This document shows positions 36,468-43,805 of a stretch of DNA of 64,000 bases, piece by piece. The number at the start of each line of letters is the position of its first letter. Positions within the stretch are counted from its first letter, which is position 1. The translations under genes were made by a program, and so were the position numbers. Source of the DNA: Rhodococcus coprophilus NBRC 100603 (lineage in GTDB: Bacteria; Actinomycetota; Actinomycetes; Mycobacteriales; Mycobacteriaceae). The DNA lies in contig NZ_BDAM01000005.1 of the NCBI RefSeq assembly GCF_001895045.1, positions 186,001 to 250,000 of the forward strand, in the 5' to 3' direction. Under the pieces are notes generated by a model that did not search any database, was not told where the DNA came from, and was given only the letters and a program-made list of their open reading frames with translations.

Positions 36468-37546
36468 AGCCACTTGTTGCGTCGGAATGTGACGAACAGA
36501 CCCACGGTGATGGCGACGATGACAGCCCAAACGAGGTAGTAGCCGTAATCCCAGTGCAACTCGGGCATCTTGTCGAAGTTCATCCCGTAGATGCCGGCGA
36601 TCATCGTCGGGACGGCGGCGATCGCGACCCACGCCGAGATGCGGCGCATGTCCGTGTTCTGCTGCACCGTGACCTTCGCGATCGCCGCGTCGAGCAGAGT
36701 GCCGAGGGTTTCGTCGAATGCGGCGATGCGGTCGGAGACGGTCGTGTGATGGTCGGCGACGTCGCGGAAGTATCGCCGGACGTCCTTCGGCACGGGGTTG
36801 CCGGGCGACCGGATGAGTTGCTGGAGCGGTTCGGCAAGGGGGACGACGGCGCGGCGTAGCTGCACGATTTCGCGTTTGAGGAGGTAGATCTGCTCGACCG
36901 CGATGGTGGTGCTCGGGGTGAAGACGACTTCTTCCAGGTCGTCGACGTCGGGTTGCACTGCGGTGGTGACCGCGAGATAGGAGTCGACGACGTGATCGGC
37001 GATCGCGTGGAGCACCGCAGCGGGCCCGAGTGCGAGGCGGGACGGATTCTTCTCGAGACTCCTGCGGACCCGCGACAGTTCGGAATGGTCGCCGTGCCGG
37101 ACGCTGATGACGAAGTCCGGACCGGTGAAGAGCATGATCTCGCCGGTTTCGACGATGTCCTTGGTGGTGGTCACGCTTTCGTGCTCGACGTAGCTCACCG
37201 TTCGCAACACGAGGAACAGCAGATCGTCGTAGCGCTCGAGTTTGGGGCGCTGGTGCGCGTGCACCGCGTCCTCTGCCATCAGTTCGTGCAGACCGAACGT
37301 TCGGGCGACACTCGTCATCTGCTGCTCGTCCGGTTCGTGCAGACCGAGCCATACGAATCCGGCGCCACGGCTTCGTACCTCTGCGAGAGCGGCGGAGTAG
37401 CTGAATGTGCCCGGTTCGCGACGGCCGTCGATGTAGACCGCGCAGTCCACAACGGCCCGTTCGCCGGGCTCGGGTTGCGCCGGGACTCCGGCTTCGGTGG
37501 CGGGCACCGGTACGTGCCGTTCCGATCGGGAGGGCAGGTGCGCCAT
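36464..37546 (-). CDS. corA: CorA magnesium/cobalt channel
   Basis: Pentameric Mg2+ channel of the CorA family, 360 residues, matching Rv1239c. A cytosolic funnel domain is followed by the long stalk helix and two C-terminal membrane helices, with the filter motif YGMNFD (about 320) between them and a basic end (RRNKWL). The ATG at 37546 has AAAGGGAG upstream. It is divergent from the PHP gene and overlaps the downstream membrane-protein gene by 4 bases. Confidence 0.93.
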   Translation of the reverse strand: MAHLPSRSERHVPVPATEAGVPAQPEPGERAVVDCAVYIDGRREPGTFSYSAALAEVRSRGAGFVWLGLHEPDEQQMTSVARTFGLHELMAEDAVHAHQRPKLERYDDLLFLVLRTVSYVEHESVTTTKDIVETGEIMLFTGPDFVISVRHGDHSELSRVRRSLEKNPSRLALGPAAVLHAIADHVVDSYLAVTTAVQPDVDDLEEVVFTPSTTIAVEQIYLLKREIVQLRRAVVPLAEPLQQLIRSPGNPVPKDVRRYFRDVADHHTTVSDRIAAFDETLGTLLDAAIAKVTVQQNTDMRRISAWVAIAAVPTMIAGIYGMNFDKMPELHWDYGYYLVWAVIVAITVGLFVTFRRNKWL

Positions 37547-37627
37547 GATCTCCCTTTCTCCGTTGTGGTCGAGCGGCACGAGATGTCGCGCCGTCATGTT
37601 AGTCGCCACACCTGACAGACTGGGGGA

Positions 37628-38482
37628 GTGCGTATCGATCTTCACTCCCATTCCACGGCGTCCGACGGCACGGACAGTCCGTCCGAAATCGTCCGCCGGG
37701 CATCCGAGGCAGGGTTGGACGTACTGGCACTGACCGATCACGACACCACGGCAGGGTGGGACGAGGCGGTCGCGGCCATACCTTCCGGACTGCATCTCGT
37801 GCGCGGGATGGAAATGTCGTGCACCGGGCGTGGCGAGGACGGGTTGCCGGTCGCGGTGCATCTGCTGGCCTACCTGTTCGATCCGGAGGACCCGGCGTTC
37901 ATCGTCGAACTCGACCGTCTGCGCGGTGAACGCGTGTCGCGGATCCGGGCGATGGCGGAACGAATGGCCGCGGACGGCCTGCCCATCGACGCCGACGCCG
38001 TACTCGCGCAGGCCGGGCCGGCGGCGGGTCGCCCTCACCTGGCGCGGGCGCTCGTCGACGCCGGGGTGGTGGACACCGTCGGGGAAGCGTTCACCGACCT
38101 GTTGTCGCCGCGCGGTCGCTACTACGTCTCGAAGGTCGACACTCCGCTCACCGACGCGGTGCAGATGGTGAACGCGGCGGGCGGTGTCACCGTGATCGCC
38201 CACGCCCGGGCGCGCGCTCGCGGACGCCTGCTGGCCCTCGATCAGATCGAGGAACTCGCGGAGATCGGTCTGGGCGGGGTCGAAGCCGACCACCCCGACC
38301 ACAGCGCCGCCGACGCGCAGTCGATGAGGGATCTCGGCGAGCGTCTGGGTTTGTTCGTCACGGGATCGTCGGACTATCACGGGCGGAACAAGGACGTCGC
38401 GCTCGGACGGTTCACGACCGATCCCGGTGCCTACGAGGCTCTGCTCGACAGGGCGAAGGGAGTCGAGGTGGTCGCGGGATGA
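37628..38482 (+). CDS. PHP-domain phosphoesterase
   Basis: Metal-dependent PHP hydrolase of 284 residues. Metal-binding motifs are HSHSTASDG near the N-terminus, LTDHDTTAGWDEA, GMEMSC, and the late STDYHG-like motif SSDYHGRNKD. Similar proteins (YciV/RnmAm) are 5'-3' exoribonucleases or 3',5'-nucleotide bisphosphatases. The start is a GTG at 37628, 81 bases from the divergent corA. Its stop overlaps the start of the next gene by 4 bases. Confidence 0.88.
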   Translation: MRIDLHSHSTASDGTDSPSEIVRRASEAGLDVLALTDHDTTAGWDEAVAAIPSGLHLVRGMEMSCTGRGEDGLPVAVHLLAYLFDPEDPAFIVELDRLRGERVSRIRAMAERMAADGLPIDADAVLAQAGPAAGRPHLARALVDAGVVDTVGEAFTDLLSPRGRYYVSKVDTPLTDAVQMVNAAGGVTVIAHARARARGRLLALDQIEELAEIGLGGVEADHPDHSAADAQSMRDLGERLGLFVTGSSDYHGRNKDVALGRFTTDPGAYEALLDRAKGVEVVAG

Positions 38483-38952
38483 GAGTGCCGGGCACACCGC
38501 GTCCGGGTTCCGGACCGGACGACGAATTCGTCGCGGCGCAACGCCATTACGACGACCGTGCGTACTACGGCAGGACGTACGACCGTGGGCAGTACTACGA
38601 TCGGGCGTACGACCGTGGGCAGTACTACGATCGGGCGTACGACAATGGTGCGCCGTCCGCGCACGCGCGAACGGCGTCGCTGCCGGTACGCACGGGTCGT
38701 GTCGTCTCCGGCGTGGTTGCCGGTGCGGTGCTGGTGATGGCGACGGTGGTGCTCGGAGCGCAGTACCTCAGCGGCGAGCGAGGCTTTCCCGGCCCGGGTT
38801 CCGTGTCGGTGGCGGCGCATGTGGCCGCGGCCGTCGCGGTGGTACTCGCGCAGATCGTTGCCGACCGGAAAAAGGGCTTGGTATCCATCGCGGCGTCCGG
38901 TGTGGTCATCGTCACTGCATCGATTCTGCTGGCGACGCAATGGTGGGGTTGA
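38479..38952 (+). CDS. Membrane protein with tandem YDRGQYYDRA repeats
   Basis: A 157-residue protein. The N-terminal 60 residues are polar with Tyr/Asp/Arg-rich tandem units (two exact ten-residue copies plus a worn one). Three membrane helices follow (about 75-95, 108-126, 132-152). The short basic loop DRKKGL indicates a cytosolic turn. The ATG at 38479 overlaps the PHP gene stop. No family was recognised; Tyr/Arg-rich cytosolic tails suggest self-association, which is inference. Confidence 0.75.
   Translation: MRVPGTPRPGSGPDDEFVAAQRHYDDRAYYGRTYDRGQYYDRAYDRGQYYDRAYDNGAPSAHARTASLPVRTGRVVSGVVAGAVLVMATVVLGAQYLSGERGFPGPGSVSVAAHVAAAVAVVLAQIVADRKKGLVSIAASGVVIVTASILLATQWWG
38554..38640 (+). repeat. 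30-bp in-frame tandem repeat
   Basis: Two identical 30-base copies at 38581-38610 and 38611-38640 (each beginning GACCGTGGGCAG), preceded by a degenerate 27-base copy. Each unit encodes ten residues of the YDRGQYYDRA type. Confidence 0.95.
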
Positions 38953-38965
38953 GTCACCCGTCATT

Positions 38966-38989
38966 CGGAGCTACCGGCCGGTAGCTCCG
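38966..38989. repeat. Perfect 24-bp palindrome
   Basis: CGGAGCTACCGG followed directly by its reverse complement, 13 bases after the stop of the repeat-containing membrane protein. With no loop and no T-run it may be an operator or a factor-independent terminator lacking a U-tract. Confidence 0.6.
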
Positions 38990-39104
38990 GAGAATCCGCA
39001 GGAACGGGGTTGCGCGGTACCTTGCGTTACCGCAAACTCACAGGTGAGACCACAAAAAGGTGAAACCTTTGCAATCGATGCCGATTTGATTGTTGGTCTG
39101 TAAA

Positions 39105-39156
39105 GGTGGCAAACTCGCCACCACGACCGAGGCCGGAATCACCATTCCGGTATCGG
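39105..39156 (+). ncRNA. Pair of adjacent hairpins in the malic enzyme leader
   Basis: First stem GGTGGC-AAACTC-GCCACC (39105-39122). Second stem CCGA-gg-CCGGAAT, loop CACC, ATTCCGG-ta-TCGG (39127-39156), eleven pairs with a small symmetric internal loop. They lie just after an AT-rich block and about 230 bases before the coding start. The assignment as an RNA element is inference. Confidence 0.35.
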
Positions 39157-39387
39157 AAGAAGGATGGCAGAGCCGCTCGAGGGCTTGTCGCCGAGGCCAC
39201 CCGCCGCGGCGCCATCACGCTCCGGAAGACGTACAGCGTTCCAAAGCCGTAACCATGATCGCGCCCGGATGCTTCATCGAATATGTCCTTGGCGGAGCCC
39301 TGTATCTCGGTGTGTCACGCATCGGAATGCAGAGTTCTCGCAGTAACCGAGGCCAACACTGGCCCCGGAACACGCAGGAGTGTCATC

Positions 39388-40578
39388 GTGTCAATTGTGT
39401 CTGATGCACATACCCCCGAGAAGCTCGAGCTGACCGACGAAGAGATCTTCGGCAGCCATGTGGACGGAAAGCTGTCGGTCGAACTCGCCGCGCCCCTCGA
39501 GACGCAGCGCGACCTCTCCATCGCGTACACCCCGGGCGTAGCCCAGGTCAGCCGTGCGATCGCTGCCGACGAGACGCTCGCCGCGCGCTACACCTGGACC
39601 AGCCGCCTCGTCGTCGTGGTGTCGGACGGCACCGCCGTCCTCGGCCTCGGCGACATCGGCCCCCGTGCCTCGTTGCCCGTCATGGAGGGCAAGTCCGCAC
39701 TGTTCAAGAAGTTCGCCGGGCTCAATTCCATTCCGCTCGTGCTCGACACGAAGGACCCCGACGCGATCGTCGAAACCCTCGTGCGGCTGCGCCCGAGCTT
39801 CGGCGCCGTCAATCTCGAGGACATCTCGGCCCCGCGGTGCTTCGAGATCGAGAAGCGCGTCATCGAGGCGCTCGACTGTCCCGTCATGCACGACGACCAG
39901 CACGGCACGGCAATCGTGGCGCTGGCGGCGCTCAAGGGTGCCGTCAAGGTGCAGAACCGCGACATCACCTCGCTGCGTGTGGTCATCTCCGGTGCGGGAG
40001 CGGCGGGCGTCGCCTGCGCGAACATCCTCCTCGCAGCGGGGATCGAAGACGTCGTGGTGCTCGATTCGAAGGGCATCGTCTCGTCGGATCGCCCCGATCT
40101 GCACCCGATCAAGGCAGATCTCGCCTCCCGCACGAATCCGGCGGACCGCCGCGGCGGACTGATCGAGGCGCTCGACGGCGCGGACGTGTTCCTCGGCGTG
40201 TCGGCGGGCACCGTTCCGGAAGAGATCATCGCGACGATGGCCGACAACGCCATCATCTTCGCCATGTCCAACCCGGACCCGGAGATTCACCCCGACATCG
40301 CGCGCAAGTACGCGGCCATCGTCGCAACCGGGCGCAGTGACTTCCCCAACCAGATCAACAACGTGCTCGCGTTCCCGGGTGTGTTCCGCGGCGCGCTGGA
40401 CGCGGGCGCCCGTCGAATCACCGAGGGCATGAAACTCGCAGCAGCCGACGCGATTCTCTCTGTCGTCGCCGACGAACTCTCCGTCGACAAGATCGTGCCG
40501 AGCCCGCTGGATCCGCGGGTCGAGCCGGCCGTCGCGGAAGCCGTTGCGGCGGCGGCCAGGGCCGAGGGCGTCGCCTGA
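39388..40578 (+). CDS. NAD(P)-dependent malic enzyme (malate dehydrogenase, decarboxylating)
   Basis: Converts malate to pyruvate and CO2. The 396-residue short bacterial form starts at the GTG at 39388 (VSIVSDAHTPEK) with GCAGGAG upstream. Family motifs are SIAYTPGVAQVSRAI, GDIGPRASLPVMEGK, NLEDISAPRCFEIE with metal ligands, CPVMHDDQHGTAIV, the Rossmann motif VISGAGAAGVACANIL, and SNPDPEIHPD. The cofactor-specifying acidic residue after the Gly-rich loop (VVLDSKG) favours NAD. It stands alone behind a 435-base gap with a structured leader and before a strong hairpin. Confidence 0.93.
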   Translation: MSIVSDAHTPEKLELTDEEIFGSHVDGKLSVELAAPLETQRDLSIAYTPGVAQVSRAIAADETLAARYTWTSRLVVVVSDGTAVLGLGDIGPRASLPVMEGKSALFKKFAGLNSIPLVLDTKDPDAIVETLVRLRPSFGAVNLEDISAPRCFEIEKRVIEALDCPVMHDDQHGTAIVALAALKGAVKVQNRDITSLRVVISGAGAAGVACANILLAAGIEDVVVLDSKGIVSSDRPDLHPIKADLASRTNPADRRGGLIEALDGADVFLGVSAGTVPEEIIATMADNAIIFAMSNPDPEIHPDIARKYAAIVATGRSDFPNQINNVLAFPGVFRGALDAGARRITEGMKLAAADAILSVVADELSVDKIVPSPLDPRVEPAVAEAVAAAARAEGVA

Positions 40579-40615
40579 GCGAAACGACCCTGTAGGCGAC
40601 TGCGCCTGTCAGCGA

Positions 40616-40653
40616 CCGAACGCCCGTCCGGGGATGCCCGGCCGGGCGTTCGG
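40616..40653 (+). terminator. Terminator hairpin after the malic enzyme
   Basis: Inverted repeat CCGAACGCCCG ... CGGGCGTTCGG with an inner CCGGG/CCCGG stem. There is no T-run; it is 37 bases past the stop codon. Confidence 0.65.
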
Positions 40654-40712
40654 CGTCGTGGGGGTGGATGGGACGATGGGACGCGCGGCCCGGAAGTCGA
40701 TGAGTTCGAGGA

Positions 40713-41339
40713 GTGTGGCGATCGGTGAAGATTCGGATGCTCGGTGTCGCGGCGCTGATGACCGCGGCGGGGACGCTCGTCGGATGCTCGACCGGTCAGG
40801 TCCTGGCCACCGACACGGATTCCGGCGTGATCACCGTCGGCTCCGGACAGTCACCCGACAGCCGGGTCCTCGCCGAGATCTATGCCGCGGTGCTGCGCGG
40901 CACCGGTGCCTCCGTCGACACCCGCCTCGGACTCGACGACGGCGAAGAACTCGCCGCACTGGATGACGGCTCGGTCGATCTGGTGCCGGAATACATGGGT
41001 GGGCTGCTCCTGCGCCTTCAGCCCGGCGCCGAGGCGATCGAACCGGACGAGGTGTTCGAGGAACTGAACAGGTCTCTGCCTCAGGGCCTCTCGGTCTCGG
41101 ACTATGCGGTGGCCGAGCAACCCGGGTCCGGAGATGCCGGCGAGGCCGGTAGCGAAGCGGCAGCGGCGAACGTCGTGCCGCTGATACGCGGTGGTGCGCT
41201 GACGCCGCGACAGGTCGAAGCGCTCAACGTGGTAGCCGGTGAGCTGACCACGGACGAACTGACCGAGATGGGGGACGCGGTGAGCCGCGGTGACGTCGCG
41301 CCCGAGCACGCCGCGAACGAGTGGCTCTCCGCGCGCTGA
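40713..41339 (+). CDS. Short ProX/OpuAC-like solute-binding lipoprotein
   Basis: A 208-residue precursor with a lipoprotein signal: basic start, hydrophobic core and lipobox LVGC (Cys25). The mature part begins like quaternary-amine binding proteins (ITVGSGQSPDSRVLAEIYAAVL; DDGSVDLVPEYMGGLLLRL, compare the PEYxG motif) but is only about 180 residues against the usual 280, and the second lobe is largely gone. No permease or ATPase gene is adjacent. A GTG at 40725 is an alternative start. Ligand binding may be altered or lost. Confidence 0.75.
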   Translation: MWRSVKIRMLGVAALMTAAGTLVGCSTGQVLATDTDSGVITVGSGQSPDSRVLAEIYAAVLRGTGASVDTRLGLDDGEELAALDDGSVDLVPEYMGGLLLRLQPGAEAIEPDEVFEELNRSLPQGLSVSDYAVAEQPGSGDAGEAGSEAAAANVVPLIRGGALTPRQVEALNVVAGELTTDELTEMGDAVSRGDVAPEHAANEWLSAR

Positions 41340-41382
41340 GCCCGGATTCCGGGTCGCCGACCCGGAATCCGTGGCGGCGGCG

Positions 41383-41985
41383 TCATTTTCCGCGGGTGTC
41401 GTCGCCGCTCTCGAGCTGCCGGATCCGGTCTGCGGCTTCCCGGAGACGCGCCTTCCGCTCGTCGGCCTCCGACTCCTTGAGTTCGTCGTAGATCTCTTCG
41501 TCCTCGTCGCTGAAACCCAGGATCATGCGCGGCACGCTGAGCGTGACGATCAGTGACGGCCACACCACCCACGCGTAGTCCCAGTCGACGATCATCTGCA
41601 GCACGAGGAACGTCATCAACGTGATGCCGATGATGATCCAGTCGAGGGACTCGACGGTTCTGCCGCGCTGCCGCAAGGAGGCGAGTTCGGTATCCGGGTC
41701 CGCCGGCGCGGGCACGTCGCTCCGCCGCACGGCCGGGACGGAGGCGGGCGTATCCACGACATGGACGTGCCCGTCGGTGATCTCGAGCGGCACGCCGCCC
41801 GGAAGTCCGGCGAAGGCCGGTCGGGCATCGGGCAGGGTACGCGCCTGCGCGACCCAGCCCGACCGGTCGTAGAACTCCGACGAGTCGAGTCGTCCGGCGG
41901 CGTAATGCTCGCCGAGAACGTTGAGCGCGTGCAGACGCTCGTCGTCGCTGAGCAGGATGTCTTCGGAGCGTGAGTCGTCCGTCAT
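41383..41985 (-). CDS. DUF1707 protein with two membrane helices
   Basis: A 200-residue protein whose first 55 residues are a DUF1707 domain (ILLSDDERLHALNVLGEHYAAGRLDSSEFYDR), a SHOCT-like module common in actinobacteria. A linker and two membrane helices follow at about 118-135 and 139-158 (WIIIGITLMTFLVLQMIV; YAWVVWPSLIVTLSVP), then an acidic coiled-coil tail (DEEIYDELKESEADERKARL). The ATG is at 41985. It is monocistronic by context. Function is unknown. Confidence 0.8.
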   Translation of the reverse strand: MTDDSRSEDILLSDDERLHALNVLGEHYAAGRLDSSEFYDRSGWVAQARTLPDARPAFAGLPGGVPLEITDGHVHVVDTPASVPAVRRSDVPAPADPDTELASLRQRGRTVESLDWIIIGITLMTFLVLQMIVDWDYAWVVWPSLIVTLSVPRMILGFSDEDEEIYDELKESEADERKARLREAADRIRQLESGDDTRGK

Positions 41986-42050
41986 CAGATCCGCCGTCCG
42001 GTCGAATTGTCGGACCCAACTATAGAATCTCCTGCGCCGCCCCGCGACCG

Positions 42051-42968
42051 TCAGTCGTGCGCGCCCTCGGGTGCTTCGCCTGCCATGTGCGTCCGGAGAA
42101 ATGCTCCGACTTCGTTCACCGCCTCGGCGGCTTCCCGCACGAGTCCCGCCTGAAGGTGCGCGACATGCCATAGTTCGGGCTGCTCGGTGAATTCGAGGTC
42201 GACGTCTGCCGCACGCAGCCTCTTCGCGAACTCGCGGATCTGCGGGTACAGCACCTCACTCGTGCCCACCTGGATCAGTGTGGGCGGTAACCCGGCGAGG
42301 TCCCCGTGCAGCGGCGCGTAACCGGGATCGGTCGCGTCTCCGCTGCCGAGATAGGCGTCGGCGGACGCGAACACCCACGCGGTGTTGATGACGACATCCC
42401 GATCGAACGGCACGGTGCGCGAACCCGGATCGACCCAGGGGGAGAGCAGGCCGAGCGCGGCCGGCGTGACGCCGTGCCGGTCGATGAGCCGGCGGGCAGT
42501 GGCGACCGAGAGGCCTCCGCCCGCGGAGTCGCCGGCGATCGGTGTCTTCGCCGCCTCGACCCCGTGCTCGGTGATCAGGTCGATGTATGCCGCGACCGCG
42601 TCGTCGAGTGCGGCGGGGTAGGGATGTTCCGGGGCGAGGCGGTAGTCCAGTGCGTACACGGCCGACCCGGTCGCGGCGGCGAGATGTGCGACCAGCGACC
42701 GGTGGGTGGCGGGGGAGGCGCAGGTGTATGCGCCGCCGTGCAGATACAGCACCGCCGTCGGACGTTCGGTAGCCCCGACGGTGACCCGCTCCGCGGGTCT
42801 CCCGCCGAGTTCGATCTTGCGGACGACGGTGCCCTTGGGTAACGGCTGGATCGGTGCTGCGGCCTCGAGCAGCCGACGTTGCACCGAGTACGGCAACCGG
42901 GCATTGAGGGTGAGCCGGTAGAGGGGACGCAACGTTGCCCGGACGAGGCGCAGAGGAAGCTGTGGCAT
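42051..42968 (-). CDS. Alpha/beta hydrolase, HSL-type esterase
   Basis: Hormone-sensitive-lipase family esterase of 305 residues. It has the oxyanion motif HGGA (77-80) and the nucleophile elbow GDSAGG with Ser148; the acid and His lie in VGTSEVLYPQ and the ELWHVAHLQ segment. It follows the SDR gene by 9 bases on the same strand and completes a monooxygenase-dehydrogenase-esterase cassette. The natural step would be cleavage of the ester formed by the monooxygenase; that substrate link is inference. Confidence 0.88.
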   Translation of the reverse strand: MPQLPLRLVRATLRPLYRLTLNARLPYSVQRRLLEAAAPIQPLPKGTVVRKIELGGRPAERVTVGATERPTAVLYLHGGAYTCASPATHRSLVAHLAAATGSAVYALDYRLAPEHPYPAALDDAVAAYIDLITEHGVEAAKTPIAGDSAGGGLSVATARRLIDRHGVTPAALGLLSPWVDPGSRTVPFDRDVVINTAWVFASADAYLGSGDATDPGYAPLHGDLAGLPPTLIQVGTSEVLYPQIREFAKRLRAADVDLEFTEQPELWHVAHLQAGLVREAAEAVNEVGAFLRTHMAGEAPEGAHD

Positions 42969-42977
42969 CGGCGCAGC

Positions 42978-43805
42978 CTAGTTCTTGGGTAGGACGCGAC
43001 CGGCAATGGTCGCGACGACACGCTGGTAGGACGGCCCCACGAGCCGAACCCAGCCGTCGAGGAACTTGGCGTCGGCACCGATAAGCACCCGTGCCTGATT
43101 CTTCCGGACGCCCCGAAGGATCGTCTTCGCCGCCTGCTCCGCGGTGGTCCGTGCGAGCTTGCTGTCGAAGAACTGCGCGAAGCCGGCCTGGTCGTCGCCG
43201 TCGGGTACGGCGGCGTTCCGGGCGATGGCCGTCTTGATGCCACCGGGATGCACGCACGTCACCTGCACCGGATGCTTGGCGATGAGCATTTCCTGACGCA
43301 GCGACTCGGTGAACCCGCGTACGGCGAACTTTGCGGCGTTGTATGCCGTCTGGCCGGGGATGCCGAGCAGACCGAACAGGCTCGACACGTTGATCAGGTG
43401 GCCGTCGCCGGAAGCGATCAGATGCGGGAGAAAGGCTTTGGTGCCGTTGACGACGCCCCAGAAGTCGACGTCGACGATCCGTTCGATGTCCTTGAACTCG
43501 GATCGCTCGAATTCGCCGTGGTAGGCGATTCCGGCGTTGTTGTAGACCTGGTTGACCTTGCCGAAGTGCGCGACGACGGCTTCGGCATACGCGAAGACAG
43601 CTTCGCGCTGCGTGACGTCGAGATGGTCGGACTTTACTTCCGCGCCGAGATCGGTTGCCAGACGGACAGTTTCCGCAAGGCCGACGGCGTCGACGTCGGA
43701 CAGTGCGAGCTTGGCACCGCGACCGGCGAGATCGACGGCGAGCGCCCGCCCGATACCGGACCCCGCTCCCGTGATGACGACGACCCTGCCTTCGAATTCG
43801 CTCAC
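42978..43805 (-). CDS. Short-chain dehydrogenase/reductase (SadH-like)
   Basis: Classical SDR of 275 residues from a GTG at 43805. It has the cofactor motif TGAGSGIG (12-19), NNAG, the catalytic Ser in INVSSLFG and the YxxxK motif in QTAYNAAKFAV. Its start overlaps the monooxygenase stop by 4 bases. In similar clusters this enzyme interconverts alcohols and ketones, supplying the ketone for the Baeyer-Villiger monooxygenase. The C-terminal extension (VLIGADAKFLDGWVRL) resembles the mycobacterial SadH group. Confidence 0.88.
   Translation of the reverse strand: MSEFEGRVVVITGAGSGIGRALAVDLAGRGAKLALSDVDAVGLAETVRLATDLGAEVKSDHLDVTQREAVFAYAEAVVAHFGKVNQVYNNAGIAYHGEFERSEFKDIERIVDVDFWGVVNGTKAFLPHLIASGDGHLINVSSLFGLLGIPGQTAYNAAKFAVRGFTESLRQEMLIAKHPVQVTCVHPGGIKTAIARNAAVPDGDDQAGFAQFFDSKLARTTAEQAAKTILRGVRKNQARVLIGADAKFLDGWVRLVGPSYQRVVATIAGRVLPKN

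Larger units (their letters stand above)
38953..39387 (+). other. 435-base non-coding gap with structured leader before the malic enzyme
   Basis: No convincing gene lies here. From 5' to 3' it holds a perfect 24-base palindrome (38966-38989), an AT-rich stretch (about 39050-39105) likely to contain the promoter, two adjacent hairpins (39105-39122 and 39127-39156), about 190 bases without clear structure, and a small GGCCA/TGGCC hairpin (39351-39364) just before the AGGAG ribosome site of the malic enzyme. I could not match it to a known riboswitch class. A long regulated 5' UTR or an sRNA is possible. Confidence 0.5.

Noticed and set aside
38953-39160. A ydaO (c-di-AMP) riboswitch, suggested by GAATCCGCAGGAACGGGG
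   Set aside because: Only a few bases resemble the consensus; the required downstream pairing and GGGGTGAATCC-type block are not present.
39090-39404. A 104-codon plus-strand open frame in the malic enzyme leader
   Set aside because: It has Arg-rich composition, no ribosome site and no family, and it overlaps the structured region and the true start of the malic enzyme.
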